The notes under the pieces: model-generated | Databases searched by the model: none | What the model was told of the DNA's origin: nothing | The model's input: only the letters and a program-made list of their open reading frames with translations | Shown here: piece by piece, positions 48,966 to 58,217 of the stretch | How the letters are laid out: every line of letters starts with the position of its first letter | Position numbering within the stretch: the stretch's first letter is position 1 | NCBI GenBank assembly: GCA_036796215.1 | Contig: DAIRDJ010000001.1 | Location: 1 to 64,000 of the forward strand | Direction: 5' to 3' | Origin: SLRI01 sp036796215 | GTDB lineage: Bacteria > Pseudomonadota > Alphaproteobacteria > Geminicoccales > Geminicoccaceae | DNA length: 64,000 bases | Translations under genes and position numbers: made by a program

Positions 48966-51821
48966 TCAGGTGGCGAGCTCGTCGAGGAGCCGGGCCAGCG
49001 GGACGGGGCGGCCGAACAGGTAGCCTTGCCCCTCGTTGCAGTTGAGCTCGTCGAGAAAGGCCAGCTGGCCTTCCTCCTCCACGCCCTCGGCTGTGGTCTT
49101 CTTGGCCAGGGCCTCGCTCAGACCCACGATCGCCCTGACGATCGCCCGCGCTCCCTTGTCCTGGTCCACCGCATGCACGAACGACCGATCGATCTTGATG
49201 CGGTCGAAGGGAAAGCGGTTGATATAGGCGAGCGACGAGTAGCCGGTGCCGAAATCGTCGATCGAGAGATGCACGCCGCGTGCGGCAAGCTCGGCGAGCC
49301 GGCGGCCGAGCATCGGCAGCGCCGGATCCAGAAAGAGGCTTTCGGTGACCTCGAGCTCGAGGCGATCCGGGGCGAGGTCGTGCTTGTTGAGTGTCGATCG
49401 CACGAAATCGACGAAACCCTGATCGCGCTTGAGCTGGACCACCGAGAGATTGATCGAGAGCCGGAGGCCGGTATCGCGCAAGGCCACGCTGGCGAGATCG
49501 GCGCAGGCCCTGGCCACCACCCAGCGACCGAGCTCGACGATCGAGCCGGTCTCCTCGGCGAGCCCGATGAAGCGGCCGGGCGGCAGGAAACCCTGCTCCG
49601 GGTGGTTCCAGCGGACCAGCGATTCGACCCCGGCCGGCCGTCGTCGGCCGAGATCGATGCGCGGCTGGTAGTGCAGCTCGAGCTCGTCCCGCGCGATGCC
49701 CTGACGGAGTGCCGCATCGAGAAGCAGGCCACCGCTCTCGTCGCCGTGCAAAGCCGGATCGAAGAAGACGACCTGATCGCGCCCACCGCTCTTGGCCCGG
49801 TACATCGCGGTGTCGGCACGGCGCAAGAGCTCGTCCGGGCTCTCGCCGTGACGGGGAAAGCAGGCGACGCCGATGCTCGCCTTGATGTCGAACCGCCGGC
49901 CATCGACGGCCACCGGCTCCAGCAGCGTGCGCCGGTAGCGAGCGATCGCAGTTTCGACCTCCTGTCGCGTTTCGAGGTCCTCCAGGAGCAGGACGAACTC
50001 GTCCCCGCCGATCCGCGCAATCGTGTCGGTGGCGCGTCCCTGCCTGCTGAGCCGGCTCGCGAGCTCGACCAGAACGGCATCGCCCACCGCATGGCCGAGC
50101 GCGTCGTTGATGCTTTTCAGCCGGTCGATATCGAGAAAGGCCACGACCACGAGGCGCCGCCTGCGGCGACCGCGCTCGATCGCGCTGCCCAGACGGTCGA
50201 TCAACAGATAGCGGTTCGGCAGCTTGGTGAGGCCATCATGTGTCGCCCGAAACGCCACCTCGTCGAGCAGCCGCTGCTCGTCGGTAACGTCGTTGAGGGC
50301 GATGACCCAGCCACCGCGCCGCTGCCTCTCGCCGAGCCGCCGGACGGCGGTCTTGAGGATCCGCGGGGTGCCATCCGCCGCCGTCAATGGCAAGCTGCGC
50401 CAGTCGCGTTTCAGGGCGGCCTGCCTCTCGCCGTACAGGTCGAGCAGCTCGACGGTCGCCGTCTGCACGGATCCATCCCGGCAATCGATCAGCTTGCCGA
50501 TCTCCGGCGCCACGTCGTCGAGGCGGCGGCCGATCAGGCTGTCGGCGTCGAATCCGATCAGGCGCTCCGCTGCCGGGTTGGCATAGTCGACGACCTTGCG
50601 GCCGTCCGTCGTCAAGACGGCGTCGGCGACGTTGGCCAGCGCCGTATGCGCGAGGCTGCGTGCCAGCTGCGCCCGGCGCAAGCGCTGGCCAAAAACGAGC
50701 ATCGCATCGGCCGCAAGGGCGCAAAGGATGGCCGTGGCAACGCTGGCAAACGGCAGGAGAACACGCCCTGCGGCCAGGGCAGCAATGCCGATCACGATCG
50801 GGATGAGCAGTGCAAGGCCGAACATGGCCCACTGCGCACGCCCGCCGACGAGCCGCACGACCAGCCAGGGCAAGAAGGCGATGGATGTCAGCAGCATGGC
50901 AGCGAGGCGAGGCCGGCTGACCGGCGTGACCGTCTGCTCGGCGCGCAGGGCACGGATCGCAAGGGCATGGAAATAGATCGGTGGGACCATTCTCGCGGTG
51001 TCTGCCGTACCGATATCGACCCACCCCGTGATGCCGCGCGAGGTTGCACCGACCAGCACGATCGCATCGGCGAGATCGTCGAGGATCGGGCGGTCCAGGA
51101 GATCACTCGCCGAGTAATGGCGCAGCGGCTGCGGTGCCGGCGGGATCGGCACGAGAACCGCATCCTCGCTCTCCCAGCCGAGAAAACCGGCGCCGGCCAG
51201 GGGCGCTGGAGCGCCGCGCGTTGCGGCGTCCGGCACGGCCGGTGCTGCGACCCGCTGGACGGAACGAGCGAAGGCGGGCCAATAGGCGTCGCCGACCCCG
51301 GCGCGCAGATGGAGGCGGCGCAGTCGGCCGTCCAAATCCACTTCGAGATGGCCGTGGCCGAGGGCCGCGGCACGGGTCGGCAGCTCCCCGAACGGCAGGA
51401 TTTCCAAAGGTGGCAGGCCATGCTCGGGCGGTTCGGCGATCATCGGCAGGACGACGTTGCCGGCCCGGGCGATGGCTGCCTCGAGCGCCGCATCGCCAGC
51501 CGGATCGCCGGCATCGGGTTCGGCGAACAGGACGTCGTAGCCGATCACCCGAGGCCCGGCGGTCGCCAGCCGGTCGATGAGATCGGCGTGCAACCCGCGC
51601 GGCCAGGGCCAGCGCCCGAACCGTTCCAGGCTGTGCTGGTCGATCTCGACGACGACCACGGGCGCGCCGCCGACTGCGACGAGGCGCGGGGCGAGCCGAT
51701 CGAAGACCGCGAGATCGAGGTGCTCGGCGATGCCGCTTCGCTCGAGCGCCGACGCCACGATCACCACGGCCGTCATGAGGACGATGCCACGACGGAGCGA
51801 CGGCACCGGCCCGAGCGGCAT
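48966..51821 (-). CDS. CHASE2-PAS-GGDEF-EAL cyclic-di-GMP enzyme
   Basis: A 951-residue membrane sensor. One helix (~12-30), a periplasmic CHASE2 domain (~30-310; VVVVEIDQHSLERFGRWPWP), three helices (~315-385), a PAS domain (~395-500; NPAAERLIGFDADSLIGRRL), GGDEF (~515-680; ARIGGDEFVLLL, with an RATD inhibitory site five residues ahead) and EAL (~690-945). In the EAL domain the signature reads ESL (GVESLVRWNHPEQG), but INLS, LEVTE, IDDFGTGYSSL, KID, AEGVE and GQGYLFGRP are all kept. Both cyclase and phosphodiesterase sites thus look usable. It is encoded one base after the FecR/LysM gene stop, indicating a shared operon. Confidence 0.93.
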   Translation of the reverse strand: MPLGPVPSLRRGIVLMTAVVIVASALERSGIAEHLDLAVFDRLAPRLVAVGGAPVVVVEIDQHSLERFGRWPWPRGLHADLIDRLATAGPRVIGYDVLFAEPDAGDPAGDAALEAAIARAGNVVLPMIAEPPEHGLPPLEILPFGELPTRAAALGHGHLEVDLDGRLRRLHLRAGVGDAYWPAFARSVQRVAAPAVPDAATRGAPAPLAGAGFLGWESEDAVLVPIPPAPQPLRHYSASDLLDRPILDDLADAIVLVGATSRGITGWVDIGTADTARMVPPIYFHALAIRALRAEQTVTPVSRPRLAAMLLTSIAFLPWLVVRLVGGRAQWAMFGLALLIPIVIGIAALAAGRVLLPFASVATAILCALAADAMLVFGQRLRRAQLARSLAHTALANVADAVLTTDGRKVVDYANPAAERLIGFDADSLIGRRLDDVAPEIGKLIDCRDGSVQTATVELLDLYGERQAALKRDWRSLPLTAADGTPRILKTAVRRLGERQRRGGWVIALNDVTDEQRLLDEVAFRATHDGLTKLPNRYLLIDRLGSAIERGRRRRRLVVVAFLDIDRLKSINDALGHAVGDAVLVELASRLSRQGRATDTIARIGGDEFVLLLEDLETRQEVETAIARYRRTLLEPVAVDGRRFDIKASIGVACFPRHGESPDELLRRADTAMYRAKSGGRDQVVFFDPALHGDESGGLLLDAALRQGIARDELELHYQPRIDLGRRRPAGVESLVRWNHPEQGFLPPGRFIGLAEETGSIVELGRWVVARACADLASVALRDTGLRLSINLSVVQLKRDQGFVDFVRSTLNKHDLAPDRLELEVTESLFLDPALPMLGRRLAELAARGVHLSIDDFGTGYSSLAYINRFPFDRIKIDRSFVHAVDQDKGARAIVRAIVGLSEALAKKTTAEGVEEEGQLAFLDELNCNEGQGYLFGRPVPLARLLDELAT

Positions 51822-51822
51822 G

Positions 51823-53499
51823 CTAGAGCAGGATGACCAGGAGGGCGAACGGGATCAGCAAAATCGGCCACCAGCTGGCCGCCGGTACGGTGATCCGCTG
51901 CGGCGTGCTGAAGTCGGCCACAAAGCCGTCCGCCTCGATTATCTGGGCGCGGAACCAGTAGTCGCCGGGCAGCAGCCCGGGCACCACCAGCTCCGGCTCG
52001 TCGGCGGTCTGGTCGTAGAGAATATCGGCGAAGTCGGCATCGCCGCCGATCTGGAAGCGCACGCGCTGGCCGGGCTCCAAAGCGGCCAGGCGGATGGTGA
52101 AGCGGCCGCCGTCGCGCTCGGTCTCGTCGATCGCGGGCTCGGCGGGCGGGGCCAGGACCTCGAAGGTCAGCACGTCGCCCCAGGGCCCACGCCGCCCGTC
52201 GCGATCGATGGTGCCGACCCGCCAATAGTAGGTGCCGAGCGGCAGCGGGGTCGCAGGTGTGAAGGCGTTGCCGGTGAGGGTATCGGTCTCGACGGCGGGT
52301 GCCGCAAAGTCGGGATCGGTGGCAAGCGCGAAGCGATAGCCGGCGGCATCGAGGGGCTCGGTCCAGCCGAATTGTGGCAGCGGATCGCGCAGCCGGCCGT
52401 CGCGCTGCGGGGTGAGCGGGGCCGGCGGCTCCGGTCGGGCGAAGACCTCGAGCTCCCAGACCTGATCACGGCCCTCGAGCCCGTCCGGCTCGATCCCGCG
52501 CAGACGCGCGGCATAGCGCCCATCGGGAAGATCCAGCCGGGCAGCACCGCCGGCCGGCACGACCTCCTCGACGAGCAGCGGCTGGAAACTCGGATCGGTG
52601 GCCAGGGCGAAGCGGAAGCGCTCGGCCCCTGTCAGCTCCGGCATCGGCAGCCGCAACGGCAGCCGCTCGAGGCTGGCCGGCAACTCGTCGAGCGCGGGGG
52701 GTGGCAGAAGCGGCCGCGGCGGTGCCGGCGCCTCGCCTTGCCGCGTCACGGTACCGAAGCCGCCGGTGACCCGCCTGACCGTCGCAACCGCGGCAACCTC
52801 GACCCTGCCGGTCAACACCTCGGTGGCGCTCCGCTCGCCTTGGGCGTCGAGACCGACCCGAAGGTCGGTGCCGCGCACCGAGCTCACCGCCGGCGGGGTC
52901 CAGACCTCGAAATGCGAGCCACTGCCGGCGGCCGGCTGGACCTCGGTCTCGAGCCGGCCGCGCTCCAGCCTGAGGCGGGTGTCGACCATGCCAGTGCCAC
53001 GATACTGACCGAGCCGGTCGAAGACGAGGTCACTGTCGCTGCCGAGGGTCACGGTCGAACGATCGGCGAAGCGGATGACGGCGCCGGCGCCACTCCCGGC
53101 GATCAGCCGGTCACCGATCCGCAGCTCGGCACCGGGGGCAGCCGGCTGCTCGGCACCATCGCGCAGCAGGACGATCGGGCCGCTCAGGTCGACCAGCGTT
53201 GCCGAAGCCGGATCGAGGCGCAGGAGCCGCAGCGGGATGTCGAGCCTGGAGCCCGGCGGGATCCCGCGCGGCTCATCGATGCCGTTGATCTCCTGAATGA
53301 CGGTCCAGTTGCGCCAGTCGGCGAGATAGCGGCGCGACAAATCCCAGATATTGTCGCCCGGCCGAACGCTGTAGCGCCATACGGCATCCTGGGCGGACGC
53401 CACCCCATGACCGCCGCAGAGGAGGACAAGGGCAAGCACGGCGGTGCCCAGGCCCTGACCCCGGAACGACTTGAATTCGCGCGAGAGTTGCAACAGCAA
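51823..53499 (-). CDS. exported LysM-FecR domain protein
   Basis: A 558-residue envelope protein. A signal region (AVLALVLLCGGHGVASAQDA), a LysM domain (YSVRPGDNIWDLSRRYLADW; residues ~43-90), a FecR-type domain (IGDRLIAGSGAGAVIRFADR, SSVRGTDLRVG; ~125-235), then Pro-rich and fibronectin-like repeats (FRFALATDPSFQPLLVEEVV and YRFALATDPDFAAPAVETDT are repeated units) and a C-terminal transmembrane helix WWPILLIPFALLVILL. It probably binds peptidoglycan and passes an envelope signal to the CHASE2 enzyme encoded immediately downstream. Start TTG at 53499 is uncertain: no good ribosome site. Confidence 0.85.
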   Translation of the reverse strand: MLLQLSREFKSFRGQGLGTAVLALVLLCGGHGVASAQDAVWRYSVRPGDNIWDLSRRYLADWRNWTVIQEINGIDEPRGIPPGSRLDIPLRLLRLDPASATLVDLSGPIVLLRDGAEQPAAPGAELRIGDRLIAGSGAGAVIRFADRSTVTLGSDSDLVFDRLGQYRGTGMVDTRLRLERGRLETEVQPAAGSGSHFEVWTPPAVSSVRGTDLRVGLDAQGERSATEVLTGRVEVAAVATVRRVTGGFGTVTRQGEAPAPPRPLLPPPALDELPASLERLPLRLPMPELTGAERFRFALATDPSFQPLLVEEVVPAGGAARLDLPDGRYAARLRGIEPDGLEGRDQVWELEVFARPEPPAPLTPQRDGRLRDPLPQFGWTEPLDAAGYRFALATDPDFAAPAVETDTLTGNAFTPATPLPLGTYYWRVGTIDRDGRRGPWGDVLTFEVLAPPAEPAIDETERDGGRFTIRLAALEPGQRVRFQIGGDADFADILYDQTADEPELVVPGLLPGDYWFRAQIIEADGFVADFSTPQRITVPAASWWPILLIPFALLVILL

Positions 53500-53615
53500 A
53501 CTCTATTGTAAGTTGAATTGCTCGACACCAGACCCGACACACTTTATTAGCTATCAGCGACAAAATAAAGCCCGCGCATGCTGCCTTGAGTTTTTGCAGA
53601 ATGGCTGGACAGCAC

Positions 53616-53646
53616 AACGGGCAGCGGAGATGCCCCGCTGCCCGTT
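53616..53646 (-). terminator. inverted repeat after rpsI, probable terminator
   Basis: A perfect 12-bp stem (53616-53627 with 53635-53646) and 7-nt loop, 24 bases downstream of the rpsI stop on the minus strand. No clear T-run follows, so it may be a weak or Rho-assisted terminator of the rplM-rpsI operon. Confidence 0.65.
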
Positions 53647-53669
53647 CTCGTGAAATTGCCTGCGGTCGG

Positions 53670-54155
53670 TCAGCGCTTGGAGAACTGGAAGCTCCGGCGC
53701 GCCTTGGCCTTGCCGTACTTCTTGCGCTCCACCTCGCGCGCGTCGCGGGTGAGGAACCCGCCATGCTTGAGAGCCGGGCGCAGGCCGGGTTCGTAGTTGA
53801 TCAGGGCGCGAGCGACCCCGTGCCGCACGGCACCTGCCTGACCCGAGAGGCCGCCGCCGGCGACGGAGCAGACGATGTCGTATTGCTGCAGCCGGTTGAT
53901 GGCGACGAGCGGCTGGTGGATGATCATCTGCTGGGTCGGCCGCGCGAAATAGGCGGGCATCTCCTTGCCGTTGACCGTGAACCGGCCGCTGCCGGGCTTG
54001 ACCCAGACGCGCGCCGCCGATTCCTTGCGCCGGCCGGTAGCATAGGCTCGGCCGAACTTGTCGATCTTCGGCTGGGCGGTCTCGACCTCGGGCTCGGCGG
54101 TGAGGCCGGGGCGGAGCTTGCCGAGGTCCTGAAGGGAGGTGACGGTTTCAGCCAT
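53670..54155 (-). CDS. rpsI: 30S ribosomal protein S9
   Basis: A 161-residue uS9 with an alphaproteobacterial N-terminal extension of about 30 residues. The core starts KFGRAYATGRRKESAARVWV and has GSGRFTVNGKEMPAYF, then VAGGGLSGQAGAVRHGVARA, and the conserved basic tail RKKYGKAKARRSFQFSKR that reaches the tRNA P site. The start overlaps the rplM stop by eight bases. rplM-rpsI is a universal bacterial operon. Confidence 0.98.
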   Translation of the reverse strand: MAETVTSLQDLGKLRPGLTAEPEVETAQPKIDKFGRAYATGRRKESAARVWVKPGSGRFTVNGKEMPAYFARPTQQMIIHQPLVAINRLQQYDIVCSVAGGGLSGQAGAVRHGVARALINYEPGLRPALKHGGFLTRDAREVERKKYGKAKARRSFQFSKR

Positions 54156-54624
54156 GCGCGGATCCGAGCTTGCGGTTCTTGGCGTTGAATGCTGCGATGT
54201 CGAGCGGTTGTGGCGCCTGGGCGGCGTGCGGATGCTCGGCCCCGGCGTAGATGTGCAGCTTCTTCAGCACCTGCCGGCCGAGTGGACCGCTCGGCACCAT
54301 CCGCTTGACGGCGAGCTCGATCACCCGATCGGGGAAGCGACCGTCGAGCACCTTGTCGGCGGTGGTCCCCTTGATGCCGCCCGGATAGCCGGTGTGGCGG
54401 TAGTAGGTCTTCTGCGTCCGCTTGTTGCCGGTCAAGGCCACCTTCTCGGCGTTGACGACGACGATGTGGTCACCGCAATCCATGTGCGGGGTGAACATCG
54501 CCTTGTGCTTGCCACGCAGACGGTTGGCGACGATGGCCGCGAGCCGCCCGAGGACGAGGCCCTCGGCGTCGATCACGTACCAGTCCCGCTTGATGTCGCC
54601 GGGCTTGGCGGAATAGGTTTTCAT
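54148..54624 (-). CDS. rplM: 50S ribosomal protein L13
   Basis: A 158-residue uL13. The N-terminus KTYSAKPGDIKRDWYVIDAE, then GKHKAMFTPHMDCGDHIVVV, KTYYRHTGYPGGIKG and VKRMVPSGPLGRQVLKKLHI are family signatures. ATG at 54624. It is the first gene of the ribosomal operon; the promoter must lie in the 168 bases toward the MFS gene stop at 54793. Confidence 0.98.
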   Translation of the reverse strand: MKTYSAKPGDIKRDWYVIDAEGLVLGRLAAIVANRLRGKHKAMFTPHMDCGDHIVVVNAEKVALTGNKRTQKTYYRHTGYPGGIKGTTADKVLDGRFPDRVIELAVKRMVPSGPLGRQVLKKLHIYAGAEHPHAAQAPQPLDIAAFNAKNRKLGSAHG

Positions 54625-54792
54625 CGGTTCAACTGCTCAGCTGCTGCAGCCGGCTTCACCATACGGCGTCGATCACGCGGTGCTGGACCACGAGGGCATC
54701 GGCGGTGAAGGCTGGCGGACGACAAAAAACGAGCGAGCAGCGCCTGCTGCCGGCCAGTGATCGGGGGATGTAGGCCAAGCGGCGGTCCTGTG

Positions 54793-56007
54793 TCAATCGG
54801 CATTCGCCCGGAGCATGCGCCACTGCAGCCAAGCGTAGACGGCGACGAAGATCAACGCACCGGCGAGCATGGCGGCGCGGAGCCCGACCGCCTCGGCCAG
54901 CGCCCCCAAGGCGAGTGCGCCGAGCGCCGGCACGCTTCTGAAGACGAGGCCGAAAAAGCTCATCACCCGGCCGCGCAGCGCCGGCTCGACGCCCATCTGG
55001 ATCGCCGTGTGCAGCCCGACGCCGCAGGCGATGAGGACGAAGCCGAAGGCGGCGATCGCCGGGACGGCGAGCCAGATCGAGGGGCTGAGCGCGAAGGCGG
55101 CTGCCGTCGCGGCAACGGCGAGTTGCAGCCGCACCGCCTGCTGGAGATCGAGGCTCGCACCCAGCCGTGCCACCCAGAGTCCGCCGAGGACCGCCCCCAG
55201 ACCCATGGCCGCGCTCAAGGTGGCAAGGCCTTCCACACCGGCACCGAAGACCCCCTCGGCGAAGCCCGGCAAGAGATCGCCCAGCGGCCTGACGGCGAGC
55301 GAAAGTGCGATGAAAAAGGCAAACAGCGGCGCCAGGAGCGGGCTCTGCGCAATGTGGCGAAAGCCGTCGGTGATTGCCCGCCCGGCCCCCTGCCAACGCG
55401 TCGGGGTCAGCGCTTCGGTGAGCACGAGGCCGGGCAGCACCAGGATGATCGGGACATAGCTCAGCGTATTGACGAGAAGGGCCGCCGGCACACCCGAGAG
55501 CACGATGACGAAGCCGGCCAAGGCCGGGCCGACGAAGCGGGCACCGTTGAAGACGACGCTGTTCAGGGCTATGGCCGTCGGCAGGTGCTCCCGGCCGACC
55601 AAGGCCGGGATCAGGGCGAGACGGGCCGGCTGGTTGATACCGATGATCGCCCCCTTGAGCCCGACCATGGCGACCAGCCCGGCGATGCCGATGGCCCCGG
55701 CCATGATCAAGAGGGCCGTCGCCAATGTGGCGAGGGCCAGGGCGCTCTGCGTCCAGACCATGATCCGCCGCCGGTCGAAGCGGTCGGCGAGCACGCCGGC
55801 GAAGGGCCCGATCAGGACGGCCGGGAAAAGATCGGCGAAGGCCACCATGCCGAGCCAGAAGGGCGAGGCGGTGAGCTCCCAGGCATACCAGCCGACGGCC
55901 GTGCGCTGCATCCAGGTGCCGATCACCGAGATCGCATTGGCCGACATGTAGGTGCGAAAAGCGGGCTCCTGCAGGGCAGCACGAATCGGGCCCAGGGTCA
56001 CCGCCAC
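54793..56007 (-). CDS. MFS transporter (EntS-like, MFS_3)
   Basis: A 404-residue major facilitator transporter with 10-12 helices. It begins PAFRTYMSANAISVIGTWMQ, then RTAVGWYAWELTASPFWLG, the helix 2-3 loop FAGVLADRFDRRRIMVW, and a C-terminal half starting near FRHIAQSPLLAPLFAFFIAL. This is the enterobactin-exporter/MFS_3 type. The substrate is unknown; such genes beside no biosynthetic cluster usually export unidentified compounds. The start is GTG at 56007 (GAGG upstream). It is divergent from exonuclease III. Confidence 0.88.
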   Translation of the reverse strand: MAVTLGPIRAALQEPAFRTYMSANAISVIGTWMQRTAVGWYAWELTASPFWLGMVAFADLFPAVLIGPFAGVLADRFDRRRIMVWTQSALALATLATALLIMAGAIGIAGLVAMVGLKGAIIGINQPARLALIPALVGREHLPTAIALNSVVFNGARFVGPALAGFVIVLSGVPAALLVNTLSYVPIILVLPGLVLTEALTPTRWQGAGRAITDGFRHIAQSPLLAPLFAFFIALSLAVRPLGDLLPGFAEGVFGAGVEGLATLSAAMGLGAVLGGLWVARLGASLDLQQAVRLQLAVAATAAAFALSPSIWLAVPAIAAFGFVLIACGVGLHTAIQMGVEPALRGRVMSFFGLVFRSVPALGALALGALAEAVGLRAAMLAGALIFVAVYAWLQWRMLRANAD

Positions 56008-56121
56008 ATCTTCGCCTCACCGACCATCGCTGCCACGTCACCTCTTTGCAGCACCTGCCGTCCGCCGGTATGCACCGCAGCACGGCCCTTGACCAGGGCT
56101 GCAGCCCACTGGAGCCCCGCC

Positions 56122-56919
56122 TTGCGTCTGAAGATCACCACCTGGAACGCCAACTCCGTGCGGCTGCGCGAAGCGGCGCTGCGCCGGATCGTGGCGGAGA
56201 TCGACCCCGACGTCCTCTGCCTGCAGGAGACCAAGGTCGCGGACGACAGGTTCCCGCACGAGTTGATTATCGATCTCGGTTTCGAGCACCGCTTCGTCCA
56301 CGGCCAGAAGGGCTATCACGGCGTGGCGGTGCTGGCGAAAGTGCCGCTCGGCCGGTGCGGCACCCACAAATGGTGCGGCATCGAGGACAGCCGGCATGCC
56401 GTGTGCGAGCTGCCGGGCGGGATCGAGCTGCACAATCTCTATATCCCAGCGGGCGGCGACGTGCCGGACCCGGACGAGAACCCGAAGTTCCGGCACAAGC
56501 TGCAGATGCTCGACGAATTGGCCGACTGGTTCACCGGCAACCGCGACGACGCGCGGCGGGCGGTGCTGCTGGGTGATCTCAACATCGCCCCGCTCGAGAC
56601 CGATGTCTGGAGCCACAAGCAGCTCTTGTCCGTGGTCAGCCACACCCCTGTCGAGGTCGAGAAGCTGGATCGGCTGCAGGCGAGCCACGGCTGGGTCGAC
56701 GCCGTCCGTGGAATCATCCCGCCGGAGCAGAAGCTCTTCACCTGGTGGAGCTATCGCAACCGCGACTGGAACGCCTCCGATCGCGGCCGCCGGCTCGATC
56801 ACGTCTGGCTGACGCCGGCGCTCGCCCCGGCTTTGCGCGCTGCGGCGGTGACGCGCGCGGCGCGCGGCTGGGAGCAGCCGAGCGACCATGTGCCGGTGAC
56901 GGTCGAGCTCGAGATCTAG
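56122..56919 (+). CDS. xth: exodeoxyribonuclease III
   Basis: A 265-residue AP endonuclease/3'-5' exonuclease of the EEP superfamily, repairing abasic DNA. Landmarks: TTWNANSVRLREAALRRIVA, the metal Glu in LCLQETK (residue ~35), LYIPAGGDVPDPDENPKFRH (~115), GDLNIAPLETDVW (~155), and LDHVWLT..SDHVPVTVEL (catalytic Asp/His at the end). Start TTG at 56122 follows TGGAG by nine bases. It shares the stop CTAG (56916-56919) with deoA. Confidence 0.93.
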   Translation: MRLKITTWNANSVRLREAALRRIVAEIDPDVLCLQETKVADDRFPHELIIDLGFEHRFVHGQKGYHGVAVLAKVPLGRCGTHKWCGIEDSRHAVCELPGGIELHNLYIPAGGDVPDPDENPKFRHKLQMLDELADWFTGNRDDARRAVLLGDLNIAPLETDVWSHKQLLSVVSHTPVEVEKLDRLQASHGWVDAVRGIIPPEQKLFTWWSYRNRDWNASDRGRRLDHVWLTPALAPALRAAAVTRAARGWEQPSDHVPVTVELEI

Positions 56920-58217
56920 AGCCGCTCGACGATTACCGGTGCCGCTGCTGGTGGCGCCGCGCCGATCGTGAACGCACCAGCGAGACGGGTAGCGATGTCC
57001 GATGCCACGTCGGGGTCACGGCCGTGGACGAGGACCAGGGGCTCACCCGCCTCGACCCGTTCGCCCAGGCCCCGGACCTCGGCGAGACCCACCGCGTGGT
57101 CGATCGTCTGCTCGGGTGCGGTCCGGCCGCCGCCGAGCTCGATGACGGCGAGGCCGAACTCGCGCGTGGCGACCCTGGTGATCCAGCCGCTGGCGGCGGC
57201 CCGGACCGGGACCACGACGGGTGCCTCGGGCAGCTCTGCCGAGAGGGCATCGTTCGGCCCGCCCTGGGCTGCCACCATGCGGGCGAAGCGTTCGGCGGCA
57301 CTGCCTTCGGCGAGGTGGCGCTCGAGCCGGGCGCGGGCTTCGTTCAGGTCCGTTTCGAGGCCCGAGAGCTGCAGAAGCTCCGCACCCAGGGTCAGGGTGA
57401 CCTCGGCAAGGCGGAGGTCGCGGGCCTCGCCTTTGAGGAACGCTACGGCCTCGGCGGCCTCGAGCGCGTTGCCGGCGGTCCGGCCGAGGCACTGGTTCAT
57501 GTCCGTGACGATCGCCCGGGTGGGCAGGCCCGCGGCGTTGGCGACGTCGGCGATCGTTCGGCCGAGGGCACGGGCGTCGTCCAAGGTGGTCATGAACGCT
57601 CCGTTGCCGCATTTGACGTCCATGACGAGGCCAGTCGTGCCGACGGCGAGCTTCTTGGAAAGGATCGAGGCCACGATCAACGGTCGGCTCTCGACCGTCG
57701 CAGTGACGTCGCGGATCGCATAGAGGCGGCGGTCGGCGGGGGCGAGGTCGTCGGTCTGGCCGACGATGGCGCAGCCGACCGCGCGGACGATGCGCTGGAA
57801 GGTGGCGCGGTCGGGGCGGGTTTCGAAGCCGGCAAAGCTCTCCAGCTTGTCGAGGGTGCCGCCGGTGTGGCCGAGACCGCGGCCGGAGACCATCGGCACA
57901 TAGGCGCCGGCCGCCGCCAGGAGGGGGGCCAGGATCAGGCTCACCTTGTCGCCGATGCCGCCGGACGAGTGCTTGTCGAGGGCCGGGCCGGGGAGGTCGT
58001 CCCAACGCAACCTTCGGCCGGAAGCCGCCATGGCGCGGGTCAAGGCCACGGTCTCCGCCTTGTCCATGCCGTTCAGCACCACGGCCATGGCAAAGGCGCC
58101 GGCCTGGGCGTCGCCGAGGCTGCCAGAGGTTAGCCCCTGGACGATGGCCGCGATCTCGCCTGTATCGAGCGCCCGGCGGTCGCGCTTCCTGGCGATGATC
58201 TCCTGCGGCAGGATCAA
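56916..58217 (-). CDS. deoA: thymidine phosphorylase
   Basis: A 433-residue enzyme converting thymidine plus phosphate to thymine and deoxyribose-1-phosphate. N-terminus LPQEIIARKRDRRALDTGEI aligns with E. coli DeoA. The phosphate-binding ALDKHSSGGIGDKVSLILAP (residues ~65-85), SGRGLGHTGGTLDKLES (~100) and VMDVKCGNGAFM (~170) are family signatures. The start is taken as TTG at 58217, which overlaps the deoC stop (TTGA) and matches the length of homologues. An ATG at 58280 would add 21 unrelated residues. Last gene of the nucleoside operon. Confidence 0.93.
   Translation of the reverse strand: MILPQEIIARKRDRRALDTGEIAAIVQGLTSGSLGDAQAGAFAMAVVLNGMDKAETVALTRAMAASGRRLRWDDLPGPALDKHSSGGIGDKVSLILAPLLAAAGAYVPMVSGRGLGHTGGTLDKLESFAGFETRPDRATFQRIVRAVGCAIVGQTDDLAPADRRLYAIRDVTATVESRPLIVASILSKKLAVGTTGLVMDVKCGNGAFMTTLDDARALGRTIADVANAAGLPTRAIVTDMNQCLGRTAGNALEAAEAVAFLKGEARDLRLAEVTLTLGAELLQLSGLETDLNEARARLERHLAEGSAAERFARMVAAQGGPNDALSAELPEAPVVVPVRAAASGWITRVATREFGLAVIELGGGRTAPEQTIDHAVGLAEVRGLGERVEAGEPLVLVHGRDPDVASDIATRLAGAFTIGAAPPAAAPVIVERL

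Noticed and set aside
47790..51836. 1348-codon open frame on the plus strand
   Set aside because: It is antisense to ribokinase and the CHASE2-GGDEF-EAL gene, is rich in Arg/Gly/His and shows no domain. Long antisense frames are expected at this GC content.
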